Of a DNA stretch of 35,315 nucleotides, positions 8,035-16,780 are shown one piece after another (the first letter of the stretch is position 1; each line of letters opens with the position of its first letter). The translations under genes and the position numbers were made by a program. The DNA comes from Acetatifactor sp. GTDB lineage: Bacteria; Bacillota; Clostridia; Lachnospirales; Lachnospiraceae. Below the pieces are notes generated by a model that saw only the letters and a program-made list of their open reading frames with translations, was not told the origin of the DNA and made no database searches. The stretch covers positions 1-35,315 of the forward strand of contig JAIDME010000491.1 of the NCBI GenBank assembly GCA_029050705.1. The letters run 5' to 3'.

Positions 8035-11000
8035 ATGAAAAAGCAGAGGCCTTTACAGGAGATTATTTATGCCGTTTTCCTTTTAGCGGTTATTATACTT
8101 TTATTTTTCTGGTTTACGGAACAGAATAGCAGACGTACAGAGGAACAGAACAAAGAATATGCGGCGGACGCTGCACGGCTGAAGGCCGGGCAGATTGACG
8201 ATGACCTGAATAATGCCCTGGGCCGGATCAGGACCTATGCGTACTTTGTAGGAGCAGGTCTGACAGAGCCTGTGATCACGGCACAGATGCTTGAAAAGAT
8301 GGAAGAAAACTCTCTGTTTGATGCCGTTATGTTCACGGATATTAACGGTGTGGACTATGCTTCGGATGGACGGACTGCAGACGTGACGGAGCGGGGATTT
8401 TACAGTGATGCTATCTGCGGGAACAGCGGCATGGAGATTATATTTGAACCCCACTTTTTTAACGAGACAATGGCATGCTTTTATGCACCGGTCTACTTTG
8501 ATGACCGGATCATCGGTGTACTGCGGGGGGCCTTTCTGGCCGAAGAATATTTGAGAAGTATGCTCAACACCACATATTTCGGGGAGGAGGCTCAGGTATT
8601 TCTGTGTACGCCGGAAGGCAGGGTAATTGCCAGCTCTGACGGTACGGTTTATGAAGGACATCTTCTTGACATGCTGGCGGAGACCGGTATGATTGATCGT
8701 GCTGCTTCAGACCGGGTTCGTCAGGTCTTTGAAAATGGCGGGGAGGGTGCTTTTGCATGTGATTCTGCCAGTAAGACAGACAATATTTGTATCACATATC
8801 TGCCGAAAAACTCTTGCGTTTTGGTGCAGATGTTTCCTAAAAATATTACGCAAAACATGATCGCGGAAGAAAATCTTGTGGGAATTCAGCTGGAGATCAT
8901 GCTGATCGTGTTGTTTGCCGTCTATATCGTCATCATTCTGATCCGTGCCGGACGTATGCGGAAACAGCTGGAGAAGGAAAACCGGGAGATGGGATACATT
9001 ATAAGCGGTGTCAATACACTGTTTTCACGGTTTGCCATGGTTGATCTTGAGGAGGAAACCTATCAGTATCTTGCAGGGACAAAACCGGAAGGTACAGAAA
9101 TCGCAGAGAGCGGAAAATATCAGGATCTTGTGGTTTATCTGGCTTCTCCTGTGGAAGAAAACTGCCGTCAGGAGCTTGTTGATTCCATGGCTAAAGAATC
9201 TATTATCGCGGCTATGTCAGGGCGGAATGACCTGCGGTATGAGCGCTGTGTGACAAGAGACGGACACACGGATTGGGAACATATGAATGTCGTTTGCCTG
9301 GAAAGAAAAGACAATAAGGCAGCCAAGGTTTTATTTATCCGGCAGAATGTAACGGAGTTAAAGGAAAGAGAGCTGCGCATTCAGGCGGAGAGGGCTCTTG
9401 CGAACCGCAGGGAGAGACAGTATCAGACAGCGCTCATGTCCAACTCCTTATGCGGCTTTGAGTTTAACCTGACCCGGGATCTTCTTGAGCAGGACATTAT
9501 CAGAACCGTGGACGGGCAAAAGATATCCCTCCTGGAGCAGGTGGGTCTGACAGCACCCTGTAAGGTTTCGGAATTTTTTGAAATAAGGAAACAGTTTGTT
9601 ATGGAGGAATCCCTGGAGGATTATTCTGCCACAGTAAACACAGAGAATCTGATCAGATGCTATGAGCAGGGTGAAAGAGAAGTCATAGCCGAGTATTGGG
9701 GAAGTGGCTGCGGGCATGACCAGATATGTGTACGCCAGTCCTTTATTATGACCAGGGACGACGAAACGGGTGACATTATGGTCATGGTGGTATCCAGGGA
9801 TATCACGGAACAGGTCAGGAAACAGAGGGAGCAGACTCAGGCACTTCAGGATGCGCTGATGCAGGCACAGCACGCAAACAAGGCCAAGACCACATTTTTG
9901 TCCAATATGTCCCATGATATCCGTACTCCCATGAATGCCATTATAGGATTTTCCACCATTGCAGTCAGCCATATCGACAACAGGGATCAGGTGCTGGATT
10001 GTCTGCAGAAGGTTCTATCCTCCAGCAATCATCTGCTCAGTCTGATCAATGATATTCTGGACATGAGCAGGATCGAGAGCGGAAAAGTGCAGATTAAAGA
10101 GCAGGAATGCAATATTTCCGAACAAATGCACAATCTGGTAAACATCATCCAGCCCCAGATCAAGGCAAAACAGCTTGAATTGTTTATTGATACCTTTGAA
10201 GTTACCAATGAGGATGTGATTGCCGATCCTCTGAAGCTAAACCAGGTGTTCCTTAATCTGCTGAGCAATGCGGTGAAGTATACGCCCGCCGGGGGCACGG
10301 TCTCATTTCGAATCATGCAGAAGACGACTTTCCGGCACGGATACGGCGATTATACATTTATTGTCAAGGACAATGGTATCGGAATGTCGCCGGAATTTGT
10401 GGAGCATATCTTTGAACCCTTTGAGCGGGAGTCCACCGTGACACAGAGCGGTATTCAGGGAACCGGGCTTGGTATGGCCATTACCAAAAATATCGTGGAG
10501 ATGATGAACGGCACCATTACAGTTGAGAGCGAGGCGGGTAAGGGCAGCACATTTACGGTAAATCTTGAATTAAAGCTGCAGGATACGGAAAAAACAGAGA
10601 GACAGATTAAAGAGCTGGAGGGCCTGCGGGCGCTGGTGGTGGATGATGATTTTAATACCTGCGACAGCGTCAGCAAGATGTTAAAACAAATTGGTTTGCG
10701 TTCCGAGTGGACTACCTCGGGCAGAGAAGCAGTGTACCGTGCTAAGAGCGCCCATGAGGAAGGGGACTCCTACCATACCTATATTATTGACTGGCAGATG
10801 CCGGGGCTCAGCGGAGTGGAAACGACCAGAGAGATCCGGAAGGTGGTGGGCAAGGAGGCTCCCATTATCATTCTGACCGCATATGAATGGACGGATATTG
10901 AGGAGGAGGCCAAGGCGGCGGGAGTCACAGCTTTCTGTGCGAAACCCATGTTTATGTCCGACTTGAAATCGGTGCTGCTTGCCGCCAACAATCTGCTGGA

Positions 11001-11421
11001 AAAACAGGAAGAAATTCCGGAATGGACTCTGGCTGATTTCAAGGGAAAGCGCGTTCTTCTGGTGGAGGACAATGAGTTAAACCGCGAGATAGCAGAAATG
11101 ATCCTGAAAGAGGCAGGTTTCCTTGTGGACACGGCACCGGATGGGACAGACGCAGTAGTCATTATGGAAAAGGCGGAAGAAAATTATTATGATGTGATAT
11201 TGATGGATGTGCAGATGCCTGTTATGGATGGTTATGAAGCTACCAGAACGATCCGCAAGCTTCCCAGAGAGGATGTAAACACATTGCCCATCATTGCCAT
11301 GACGGCCAATGCGCTGGAGGAGGATAAGGAGACGGCACTGAAGAACGGCATGAACGCGCATATTGCCAAGCCTCTGGATATGGATGTCTTCATATCTGTG
11401 TTGAAAAAGTTTGTTGGGTAA
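8035..11421 (+). CDS. Hybrid sensor histidine kinase: extracytoplasmic Cache-like sensor, PAS-like regions, HisKA, HATPase_c, two receiver domains
   Basis: TM helices near the N-terminus and at about aa 280-300; H-box FLSNMSHDIRTPMNAIIGF; G-box GIQGTGLGMAITKNIVEMMNG; two REC domains (RALVVDDDF…IIDWQMPG; RVLLVEDNE…ILMDVQMPVMDG). Confidence 0.95.
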   Translation: MKKQRPLQEIIYAVFLLAVIILLFFWFTEQNSRRTEEQNKEYAADAARLKAGQIDDDLNNALGRIRTYAYFVGAGLTEPVITAQMLEKMEENSLFDAVMFTDINGVDYASDGRTADVTERGFYSDAICGNSGMEIIFEPHFFNETMACFYAPVYFDDRIIGVLRGAFLAEEYLRSMLNTTYFGEEAQVFLCTPEGRVIASSDGTVYEGHLLDMLAETGMIDRAASDRVRQVFENGGEGAFACDSASKTDNICITYLPKNSCVLVQMFPKNITQNMIAEENLVGIQLEIMLIVLFAVYIVIILIRAGRMRKQLEKENREMGYIISGVNTLFSRFAMVDLEEETYQYLAGTKPEGTEIAESGKYQDLVVYLASPVEENCRQELVDSMAKESIIAAMSGRNDLRYERCVTRDGHTDWEHMNVVCLERKDNKAAKVLFIRQNVTELKERELRIQAERALANRRERQYQTALMSNSLCGFEFNLTRDLLEQDIIRTVDGQKISLLEQVGLTAPCKVSEFFEIRKQFVMEESLEDYSATVNTENLIRCYEQGEREVIAEYWGSGCGHDQICVRQSFIMTRDDETGDIMVMVVSRDITEQVRKQREQTQALQDALMQAQHANKAKTTFLSNMSHDIRTPMNAIIGFSTIAVSHIDNRDQVLDCLQKVLSSSNHLLSLINDILDMSRIESGKVQIKEQECNISEQMHNLVNIIQPQIKAKQLELFIDTFEVTNEDVIADPLKLNQVFLNLLSNAVKYTPAGGTVSFRIMQKTTFRHGYGDYTFIVKDNGIGMSPEFVEHIFEPFERESTVTQSGIQGTGLGMAITKNIVEMMNGTITVESEAGKGSTFTVNLELKLQDTEKTERQIKELEGLRALVVDDDFNTCDSVSKMLKQIGLRSEWTTSGREAVYRAKSAHEEGDSYHTYIIDWQMPGLSGVETTREIRKVVGKEAPIIILTAYEWTDIEEEAKAAGVTAFCAKPMFMSDLKSVLLAANNLLEKQEEIPEWTLADFKGKRVLLVEDNELNREIAEMILKEAGFLVDTAPDGTDAVVIMEKAEENYYDVILMDVQMPVMDGYEATRTIRKLPREDVNTLPIIAMTANALEEDKETALKNGMNAHIAKPLDMDVFISVLKKFVG

Positions 11422-11450
11422 TTATAAAAATAAGGAACAGACAAAACAGA

Positions 11451-11480
11451 TTGAATGTACCTTCCGGTTTGTGGTATAAT
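11451..11480 (+). promoter_or_regulatory. Sigma-A-like promoter for the DUF5692-like gene
   Basis: TTGAAT (11451-11456), 18 nt, TATAAT (11475-11480). Confidence 0.6.
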
Positions 11481-11536
11481 CAAATTACCTTATTGTGGAA
11501 CAAAGGATTAAAAACAAAAGAAAGAGGGGGATTCAA

Positions 11537-12571
11537 ATGTTTCATTTAAGTGATGGCATGATTGGCTGGCAGCTTTTAGGCTGGGTTCTTGTTTTTGCGG
11601 GACTAATCATCATGAATGAGATCGCGCGCCGTACGAAGATCGGCGGAGGAATTTGCTTTTTTGTGATTCCGGCGGCATTGACGGTGTATTTCATTGCTAT
11701 CTATGTGGGCGCGGCAGCAGGCGCGGAGTGGGCGTTGACGAATCAGACTTATGTACATATGAACAGCTGGTTTCATTACGCAAAGCTGTATGCGGCGCTG
11801 GCAGGCTGTATCGGATTTATGGTCATTAAGTATCACTGGGGGAAGTTGGGAAAATCTCATTTATTTAAAGTGTTCCCGTTTGTGATTGTTGCGATTAATA
11901 TTCTGATTGCCGTAGTATCTGATTTCGAGTCAGTGATCAGAGCCGGTGATATCATGGGCGGATGGTGGAAATCTTCCGAGGGCGTATGGCTCTATGGCGG
12001 ATGGTGGAACATCTTAAACGGTATTGCGGGACTGTTCAACATTGTATGTATGACGGGCTGGTGGGGAATCTATTCCTCTAAGGATAAGAAGGATATGCTG
12101 TGGCCGGATATGACGTGGCAGTTTATTATAGCCTACGATATCTGGAATTTCCAGTATACATATTTGAATCTGCCTACTCATGCATGGTATTGCGGATTTG
12201 CCCTGCTGCTTGCACCTACGGTTGCAAATGCCCTCTGGAATAAGGGCGGATGGATTCAGAACCGTGCCAATACACTGGCCATGTGGTGTATGTTTGCGCA
12301 GGTATTTCCGCTGTTTCAGGATGCCAGCCGTTTCACCACGGTATCTTCCGTATATGGAGCAGGCGGAGCCGCTGCAGCTATGGGTGATGCGATGCCGACC
12401 ACGGCAAATCCTACGGCGCAGGGAATCATCTCGGTTATATCCATTGTGGTAAATATTGCAGTGTTTGCGGTGATCTTAAGACGTGCAAAGGCACAGAAGA
12501 AGAATCCTTATAAGAATGAGATCTTTACAGACCAGAAAGACTTTAAGAAGGCAATGGAAAGAGCGGAATAA
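11537..12571 (+). CDS. Polytopic membrane protein, DUF5692-like
   Basis: Many hydrophobic segments; start MFHLSDGMIGWQLLGW after agagggggattcaa RBS. Family assignment from memory. Confidence 0.7.
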   Translation: MFHLSDGMIGWQLLGWVLVFAGLIIMNEIARRTKIGGGICFFVIPAALTVYFIAIYVGAAAGAEWALTNQTYVHMNSWFHYAKLYAALAGCIGFMVIKYHWGKLGKSHLFKVFPFVIVAINILIAVVSDFESVIRAGDIMGGWWKSSEGVWLYGGWWNILNGIAGLFNIVCMTGWWGIYSSKDKKDMLWPDMTWQFIIAYDIWNFQYTYLNLPTHAWYCGFALLLAPTVANALWNKGGWIQNRANTLAMWCMFAQVFPLFQDASRFTTVSSVYGAGGAAAAMGDAMPTTANPTAQGIISVISIVVNIAVFAVILRRAKAQKKNPYKNEIFTDQKDFKKAMERAE

Positions 12572-12581
12572 TGGTTACTGC

Positions 12582-12626
12582 AATAGTGCATATAGAAAAC
12601 TGAAAGTCTATATGCACTATTTTTGT
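12582..12626 (+). terminator. Intrinsic terminator
   Basis: Perfect 15-bp stem AATAGTGCATATAGA / TCTATATGCACTATT followed by TTTTG. Confidence 0.88.
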
Positions 12627-12661
12627 GTCAAGGACAAGTATCATACAGAATGAGGTGTGTT

Positions 12662-13573
12662 ATGAGGAACAATTCATTAGGAGATGTCATCCGTTCACTC
12701 AGGAAAAAAGCCGGCCTGTCTCAGGAGGAGCTGGCTGACGGCATTTGTTCTCCCGTCTCTGTTTCCAGAATTGAGAATGGAGCTCAAATGCCATCAGGTA
12801 TGGTTTTGGAGGCGCTTCTGGCGAGGCTCGGCACAAGCACATATCAGATATGCGACATATATTACAAGAGTGAAAAACAGCAGGAATTTGAGCAGGAAGC
12901 GGAGGAAGTAAGCAGGCTCCTCTCAGAAGGAAAGCTGGAAGATGCGAAGGACTGTCTTGCACGGCTTGAGAGCGGTGCGCGGGCGGACAGCCTGAATCTG
13001 CAATGTTATCTGCTGCTGTATGCATCGATAAAAATATACGAAGGTGAAAATTCGGAGGAGGTCCTGTCTATACTGTATGATGCCCTTGCACAGACAAAAG
13101 CATCTTTTGATTTTGAGGATTTCCGCAATGTTCTGCTGTCCGTAAGCGAGGCAAATATCTTGAATGTAATTGCAGCAGTCCTTTTCCGGTTGGAGGATGT
13201 CACAGGGGCGATACGCCTGGGAGAAGAATTAATGTCCTCGCTGAAGCGGCATAAAAGCGGGTTGAAGGAATATACGATCGTACAGATTAATCTGGCGATT
13301 AATCTTGCGCAGTTTCTGGAAAAGGAACATCGATATAAAGAAGCTCTTGTGTACATCGAAACGGCGGAAGAACTGAGTTTCAGCAGTTTTGAACAGGCGC
13401 TCCTGCCGGAGATAGAATTTATCAAGGCAAAAATGTATCACTTGCTCGGTAATGACAGCGATTGTACGGCTATTTTAAAAGCTGTTGTGCCCTATATGGA
13501 ACTGGTCCGCAAAACTGATTTTGCCGGGCTCGTGCGAGGCTACGCAGAAAAAGAACTCGGGATCATTATCTAG
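12662..13573 (+). CDS. XRE-type HTH regulator with TPR-like C-terminal region (Rgg/PlcR-like architecture)
   Basis: HTH LGDVIRSLRKKAGLSQEELADGICSPVSVSRIENG; long helical C-terminal repeat region; start after gaggtg RBS. Confidence 0.85.
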   Translation: MRNNSLGDVIRSLRKKAGLSQEELADGICSPVSVSRIENGAQMPSGMVLEALLARLGTSTYQICDIYYKSEKQQEFEQEAEEVSRLLSEGKLEDAKDCLARLESGARADSLNLQCYLLLYASIKIYEGENSEEVLSILYDALAQTKASFDFEDFRNVLLSVSEANILNVIAAVLFRLEDVTGAIRLGEELMSSLKRHKSGLKEYTIVQINLAINLAQFLEKEHRYKEALVYIETAEELSFSSFEQALLPEIEFIKAKMYHLLGNDSDCTAILKAVVPYMELVRKTDFAGLVRGYAEKELGIII

Positions 13574-13732
13574 TGTTCCATTTACCAATTACATAACAAA
13601 TCATGTAAGTTTCCCTTTAACATGCCATGTTATGGCTTTTTAACTGTAGCAGCTGTATTTTATATGTGACAGAAAAAAGCGGCGGCCGTCGGCCGGAAGA
13701 AAGGCCGGACAGATCAGAAAGGCAGGGAAACT

Positions 13733-15439
13733 ATGAAAAAGTATTTATTTTACCAAAACATGATTCGGTTGTGGGCACTTATTTTGCTGCAGACAATGCG
13801 GACGGCAGGGACAGTAGGGGTGGCCGTTTTGATCAATATGCTGATTGATGCCGTCCAGGCGGCCATTGCGGTTAAAGATGTAAAGACCCTGATAGATTGC
13901 GGGATTATATGCAGTATCTATGCCTTTGGGCTGGGAGGAGTTATTCTGGCGGCGGAGAGACTTAAAGCAGCAAACATAAGGCATATTATGCTGAATCTGC
14001 GCCGGGGTATTGTGCATGGCGCGCTGGATAAAAGAATTTCAGATTATCAGGGAAGGAACAGTGCGGAATACATCACGCTGCTGAACCAAAATCTGGGGAC
14101 TTTTGAAGAAAGCTATTTGAAAAATCTGCTCTCTGTTTATGATTCCGCTATAGGCATTCTGATCGCAGTAATTCTTTTGGTGTGGATCGATCCGTTTATT
14201 GCGGTGATCTCCATTGCTGCTATGGCAATCCCCGGTCTTATTCCGAAAGTTTTCGGGAAAAGGCTGGGAGTCCTTCAAAGCGGTATCATGCAGAGCGCGG
14301 AGAAGTACAATGTGAAGATCAAGGACATATTTAACGGTTTTGAGTTGATCAAGACCTATCAGGCAGATAAAAGGCTTGAAAGGCTTCATGATGAAAGCGC
14401 CAATGCACTGGAAGACAGCAAGGCGAGGATGGCAGACACGATGGCACTGTTATATGCCCTCGCCAATATGGCTTCCGTTGCGGTTCAGTTCCTGATCATG
14501 ACATTAGCCGGAATATTCGCTGTAAAGGGATTGATTACAATAGGCAGCATCATTGCCGTCACCCAGCTTACGGGACAGGTAATCTCTCCGGCGTTCCGGC
14601 TTTCGGCCCAAATCAGTCAATTTAAGGCAGTGAAGCCGATCTGCGGACAGATCAAAGAAAATATGCAGGGGACGGATGTGTGCGGGCATATGCCTGTACA
14701 GCAGGAAATGGAGCATGCCCTGGTGCTGAAGGATGTATCTTTTTCCTATGAAAGCAATCCTGTTGAGGATGCTTCTGCCGTAGAACATGTCAGCCTGCAG
14801 TTTGACCGCGGAAAAAAATATGCGGTTGTCGGCAGGAGCGGAAGCGGGAAAAGTACACTGCTCAAGCTTCTGGCCGGATATTATGACAGCTATTCAGGCA
14901 GAATCCTGCTGGACGGCAGTGAGGGCAGACAGGTGCGTGCAACACTGATTCACCAGAATCCGTTCCTTTTTGACGATACGATCCGGAACAATATTACCCT
15001 GTATGAGACTTATCCGGATGCAGCAGTAAAAGGAGCCTGTCATCTGGCAGGGCTGGATGACCTGATTGACAGCCTGGAAGGCGGCCTTGACACGGAGGTC
15101 TCGGAAAACGGCTCCCGTTTTTCGGGCGGGGAAAAGCAGCGGATTGCCGTGGCAAGGGCAATTTTGCACAGGGAAAAGGTATTTTTGCTGGACGAGGCCA
15201 CCTCGGCTCTGGACAGTGAAACCACAAATTTCGTTGAGGACAGCATATTCTCGCTGGAAAATACTACCTGTATTGCGGTCACACATAAGCTAACGCCAAA
15301 TTCTCTGCAGAAATATGACGAGATACTTGTGATGGATAATGGGAAAATTGTTCAGAGGGGCAGCTATGACAGGCTGCTTGCGGCATCCGGTCCGTTTTCG
15401 GAACTTTATTCTGCAGGAATGAGGTCTTCTGATTCCTGA
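13733..15439 (+). CDS. ABC transporter, fused permease/ATP-binding half-exporter
   Basis: N-terminal TM domain; Walker A GRSGSGKST, signature FSGGEKQR, Walker B KVFLLDEATSALD; no N-terminal C39 peptidase. Confidence 0.92.
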   Translation: MKKYLFYQNMIRLWALILLQTMRTAGTVGVAVLINMLIDAVQAAIAVKDVKTLIDCGIICSIYAFGLGGVILAAERLKAANIRHIMLNLRRGIVHGALDKRISDYQGRNSAEYITLLNQNLGTFEESYLKNLLSVYDSAIGILIAVILLVWIDPFIAVISIAAMAIPGLIPKVFGKRLGVLQSGIMQSAEKYNVKIKDIFNGFELIKTYQADKRLERLHDESANALEDSKARMADTMALLYALANMASVAVQFLIMTLAGIFAVKGLITIGSIIAVTQLTGQVISPAFRLSAQISQFKAVKPICGQIKENMQGTDVCGHMPVQQEMEHALVLKDVSFSYESNPVEDASAVEHVSLQFDRGKKYAVVGRSGSGKSTLLKLLAGYYDSYSGRILLDGSEGRQVRATLIHQNPFLFDDTIRNNITLYETYPDAAVKGACHLAGLDDLIDSLEGGLDTEVSENGSRFSGGEKQRIAVARAILHREKVFLLDEATSALDSETTNFVEDSIFSLENTTCIAVTHKLTPNSLQKYDEILVMDNGKIVQRGSYDRLLAASGPFSELYSAGMRSSDS

Positions 15440-15448
15440 CAGTGGTTC

Positions 15449-15805
15449 TTATGTATCTGCTAAGTTTGCCTTGTAAGCTGTGCCCCATGCTGCCATGGAA
15501 TCCAGGATGGGGCGCAGGGTTTCACCCAGTTCGCTTAAAGCATATTCCACCCGTGGCGGCACCTCCGGATATACAGTGCGTGTTATGATGTTATCTGATT
15601 CCAAAGAGCGCAGGTTGTCAGTCAATACTTTCTGGCTGATTCCTGCCAGGTCTTTTTTCAGTTCGTTAAAACGCCAGGGGCGTGTCAGCAGGTTACGTAT
15701 GATCAGCAATTTCCATTTGCTTCCGATCAGTTCTACTGTTGTCGCCACCGGGCATGTCGGCATTTCTTCCTTTGTCAGCATCAGCTCACCTCCGTAAAAG
15801 TTCAA
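15449..15805 (-). CDS. HxlR family winged-helix regulator
   Basis: CPVATTVELIGSKWKLLIIRNLLTRPWRFNELKKDLAGISQKVLTDNLRSLESDNIITRTVYPEVPPRVEYALSELGETLRPIL is typical HxlR. Confidence 0.95.
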   Translation of the reverse strand: MNFYGGELMLTKEEMPTCPVATTVELIGSKWKLLIIRNLLTRPWRFNELKKDLAGISQKVLTDNLRSLESDNIITRTVYPEVPPRVEYALSELGETLRPILDSMAAWGTAYKANLADT

Positions 15806-15824
15806 AATGGAATGTTACATGCAA

Positions 15825-15853
15825 ATTATAATCTAATATATAAAAACGGTCAA
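15825..15853 (-). promoter_or_regulatory. Promoter of the HxlR gene
   Basis: Minus strand TTGACC (15853-15848), 17 nt, TATAAT (15830-15825). Confidence 0.6.
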
Positions 15854-15878
15854 GTGAATGTAATGGTTAATATAGCTA

Positions 15879-15907
15879 TTGTATAAAAAAGAAATATATG
15901 ACATACT
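15879..15907 (+). promoter_or_regulatory. Candidate promoter for the small toxin mRNA
   Basis: TTGTAT (15879-15884), 17 nt, CATACT (15902-15907), upstream of a structured leader. Confidence 0.45.
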
Positions 15908-16005
15908 GTATGCGTGGGAAACCCTAGAGCCAAAGGCGGCTTTACCCTCTGTTTTTTGCGGAGGGTTCAAGTAGCTATCCAGACGAAAGAAAGGAGGGCG
16001 ATGCA

Positions 16006-16101
16006 ATGTATGTTACATATCAGGATTTGATCCAGATTGGAATACTCGTTGTTGCCCTTGCTAATTTGATTTATCAGATTTACAAGGGCAAAAAGAAATA
16101 G
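16006..16101 (+). CDS. Putative holin-like type I toxin peptide (31 aa: MYVTYQDLIQIGILVVALANLIYQIYKGKKK)
   Basis: Below the ORF-track length cutoff; strong RBS aaaggagg (about 15990-15997); single hydrophobic helix plus basic tail, typical of TxpA/BsrG-like holin-like toxins. Confidence 0.8.
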   Translation: MYVTYQDLIQIGILVVALANLIYQIYKGKKK

Positions 16102-16197
16102 CCGCCACTACCACCAATAGTGACGGCATACCTCGTATGAGGTTGTAGCTTATTCATTTAAGGGGTAGAGCCGCTTCTATGGCTTTCCCTCTTTATG
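16095..16197 (-). ncRNA. Predicted cis-antisense antitoxin RNA of about 100 nt overlapping the 3' end of the toxin mRNA
   Basis: Minus-strand promoter TTGAAT (16231-16226), 17 nt, TATATT (16208-16203); minus-strand terminator hairpin GCCGTCACTA…TAGTGGCGGC followed by TATTTCTTTTT. Confidence 0.55.
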
Positions 16198-16319
16198 TCT
16201 ATAATATAGCACATCCGGCAGCGGAATTCAAGAGCCAAACACATCACGAATATAAATGGTTACAAAAAGGTGACTTAGTAATAAAAAAGTGCGTACTTTT
16301 TTGATGATCATTCACATTT

Positions 16320-16325
16320 TATAAT
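16320..16325 (+). promoter_or_regulatory. -10 element upstream of the RiPP precursor
   Basis: TATAAT at 16320-16325, T-rich poor -35 about 17 nt upstream; inverted repeat AAAAAAGT-GCGT-ACTTTTTT just upstream. Confidence 0.45.
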
Positions 16326-16377
16326 GTATATGCAGGCAAACATTAGCCTGTAAAAAAAGAAACGGAGGTAATTTGTC

Positions 16378-16659
16378 ATGGCACTTTCTAATTTGGCAAG
16401 CTGGAACAGGCTGGCAGCACCTGCTTCCGCCTGTGGAGCAGGAGACAGCAACGCTTCCAAGGGCAGCGATGAGAAGAAGCCCGCAGCGTGCGGCTCTGCC
16501 TGCGGAGCAGGAGACAACAACGCTTCCGAAGGCAGCGCGGAGGAGAAGCCTGCAGCGTGCGGCTCTGCCTGCGGAGCAGGAGACAACAGCGCATCTGACG
16601 GCAGCGCGAAGGAGAAGCCTGCAGCATGCGGTTCTGCCTGCGGAGCCGGGGATAAATAG
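16378..16659 (+). CDS. Repeat-containing RiPP precursor (ACGX-repeat-like), 93 aa
   Basis: RBS acggagg before ATG; 16-aa N-terminus then 3 x 23-aa repeats plus a final SACGAGDK; 7 Cys; followed by a radical SAM/SPASM gene. Confidence 0.88.
   Translation: MALSNLASWNRLAAPASACGAGDSNASKGSDEKKPAACGSACGAGDNNASEGSAEEKPAACGSACGAGDNSASDGSAKEKPAACGSACGAGDK
16426..16656 (+). repeat. 69-bp in-frame tandem repeat encoding SACGAGD(N/S)xAS…KPAACG
   Basis: SACGAGD units begin at 16426, 16495, 16564 and 16633, exactly 69 bp apart. Confidence 0.93.
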
Positions 16660-16679
16660 TCCGGTTGACTATGTTCTGC

Positions 16680-16715
16680 CCCCGGCAGCTTATGTACATA
16701 GAAAGGCTGCCGGGG
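16680..16715 (+). terminator. Hairpin between precursor and maturase (attenuator/processing or stabilising stem)
   Basis: Perfect 10-bp stem CCCCGGCAGC (16680-16689) / GCTGCCGGGG (16706-16715) without a U-tract. Confidence 0.55.
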
Positions 16716-16780
16716 ACTTCCCGAGTTATTACGCTTACTGCGTTTCACATAAAATGGAGACTGAAAGGAAGAAATGATCA

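Noticed and set aside
13622-13669. 15-aa hydrophobic mini-ORF MPCYGFLTVAAVFYM as a pheromone for the Rgg-like regulator
   Set aside because: No recognisable RBS before the ATG; too short to distinguish from chance.
16426-16656. Regular repeats as a possible CRISPR array
   Set aside because: Units are contiguous, in-frame coding tandem repeats without unique spacers; no cas genes seen.
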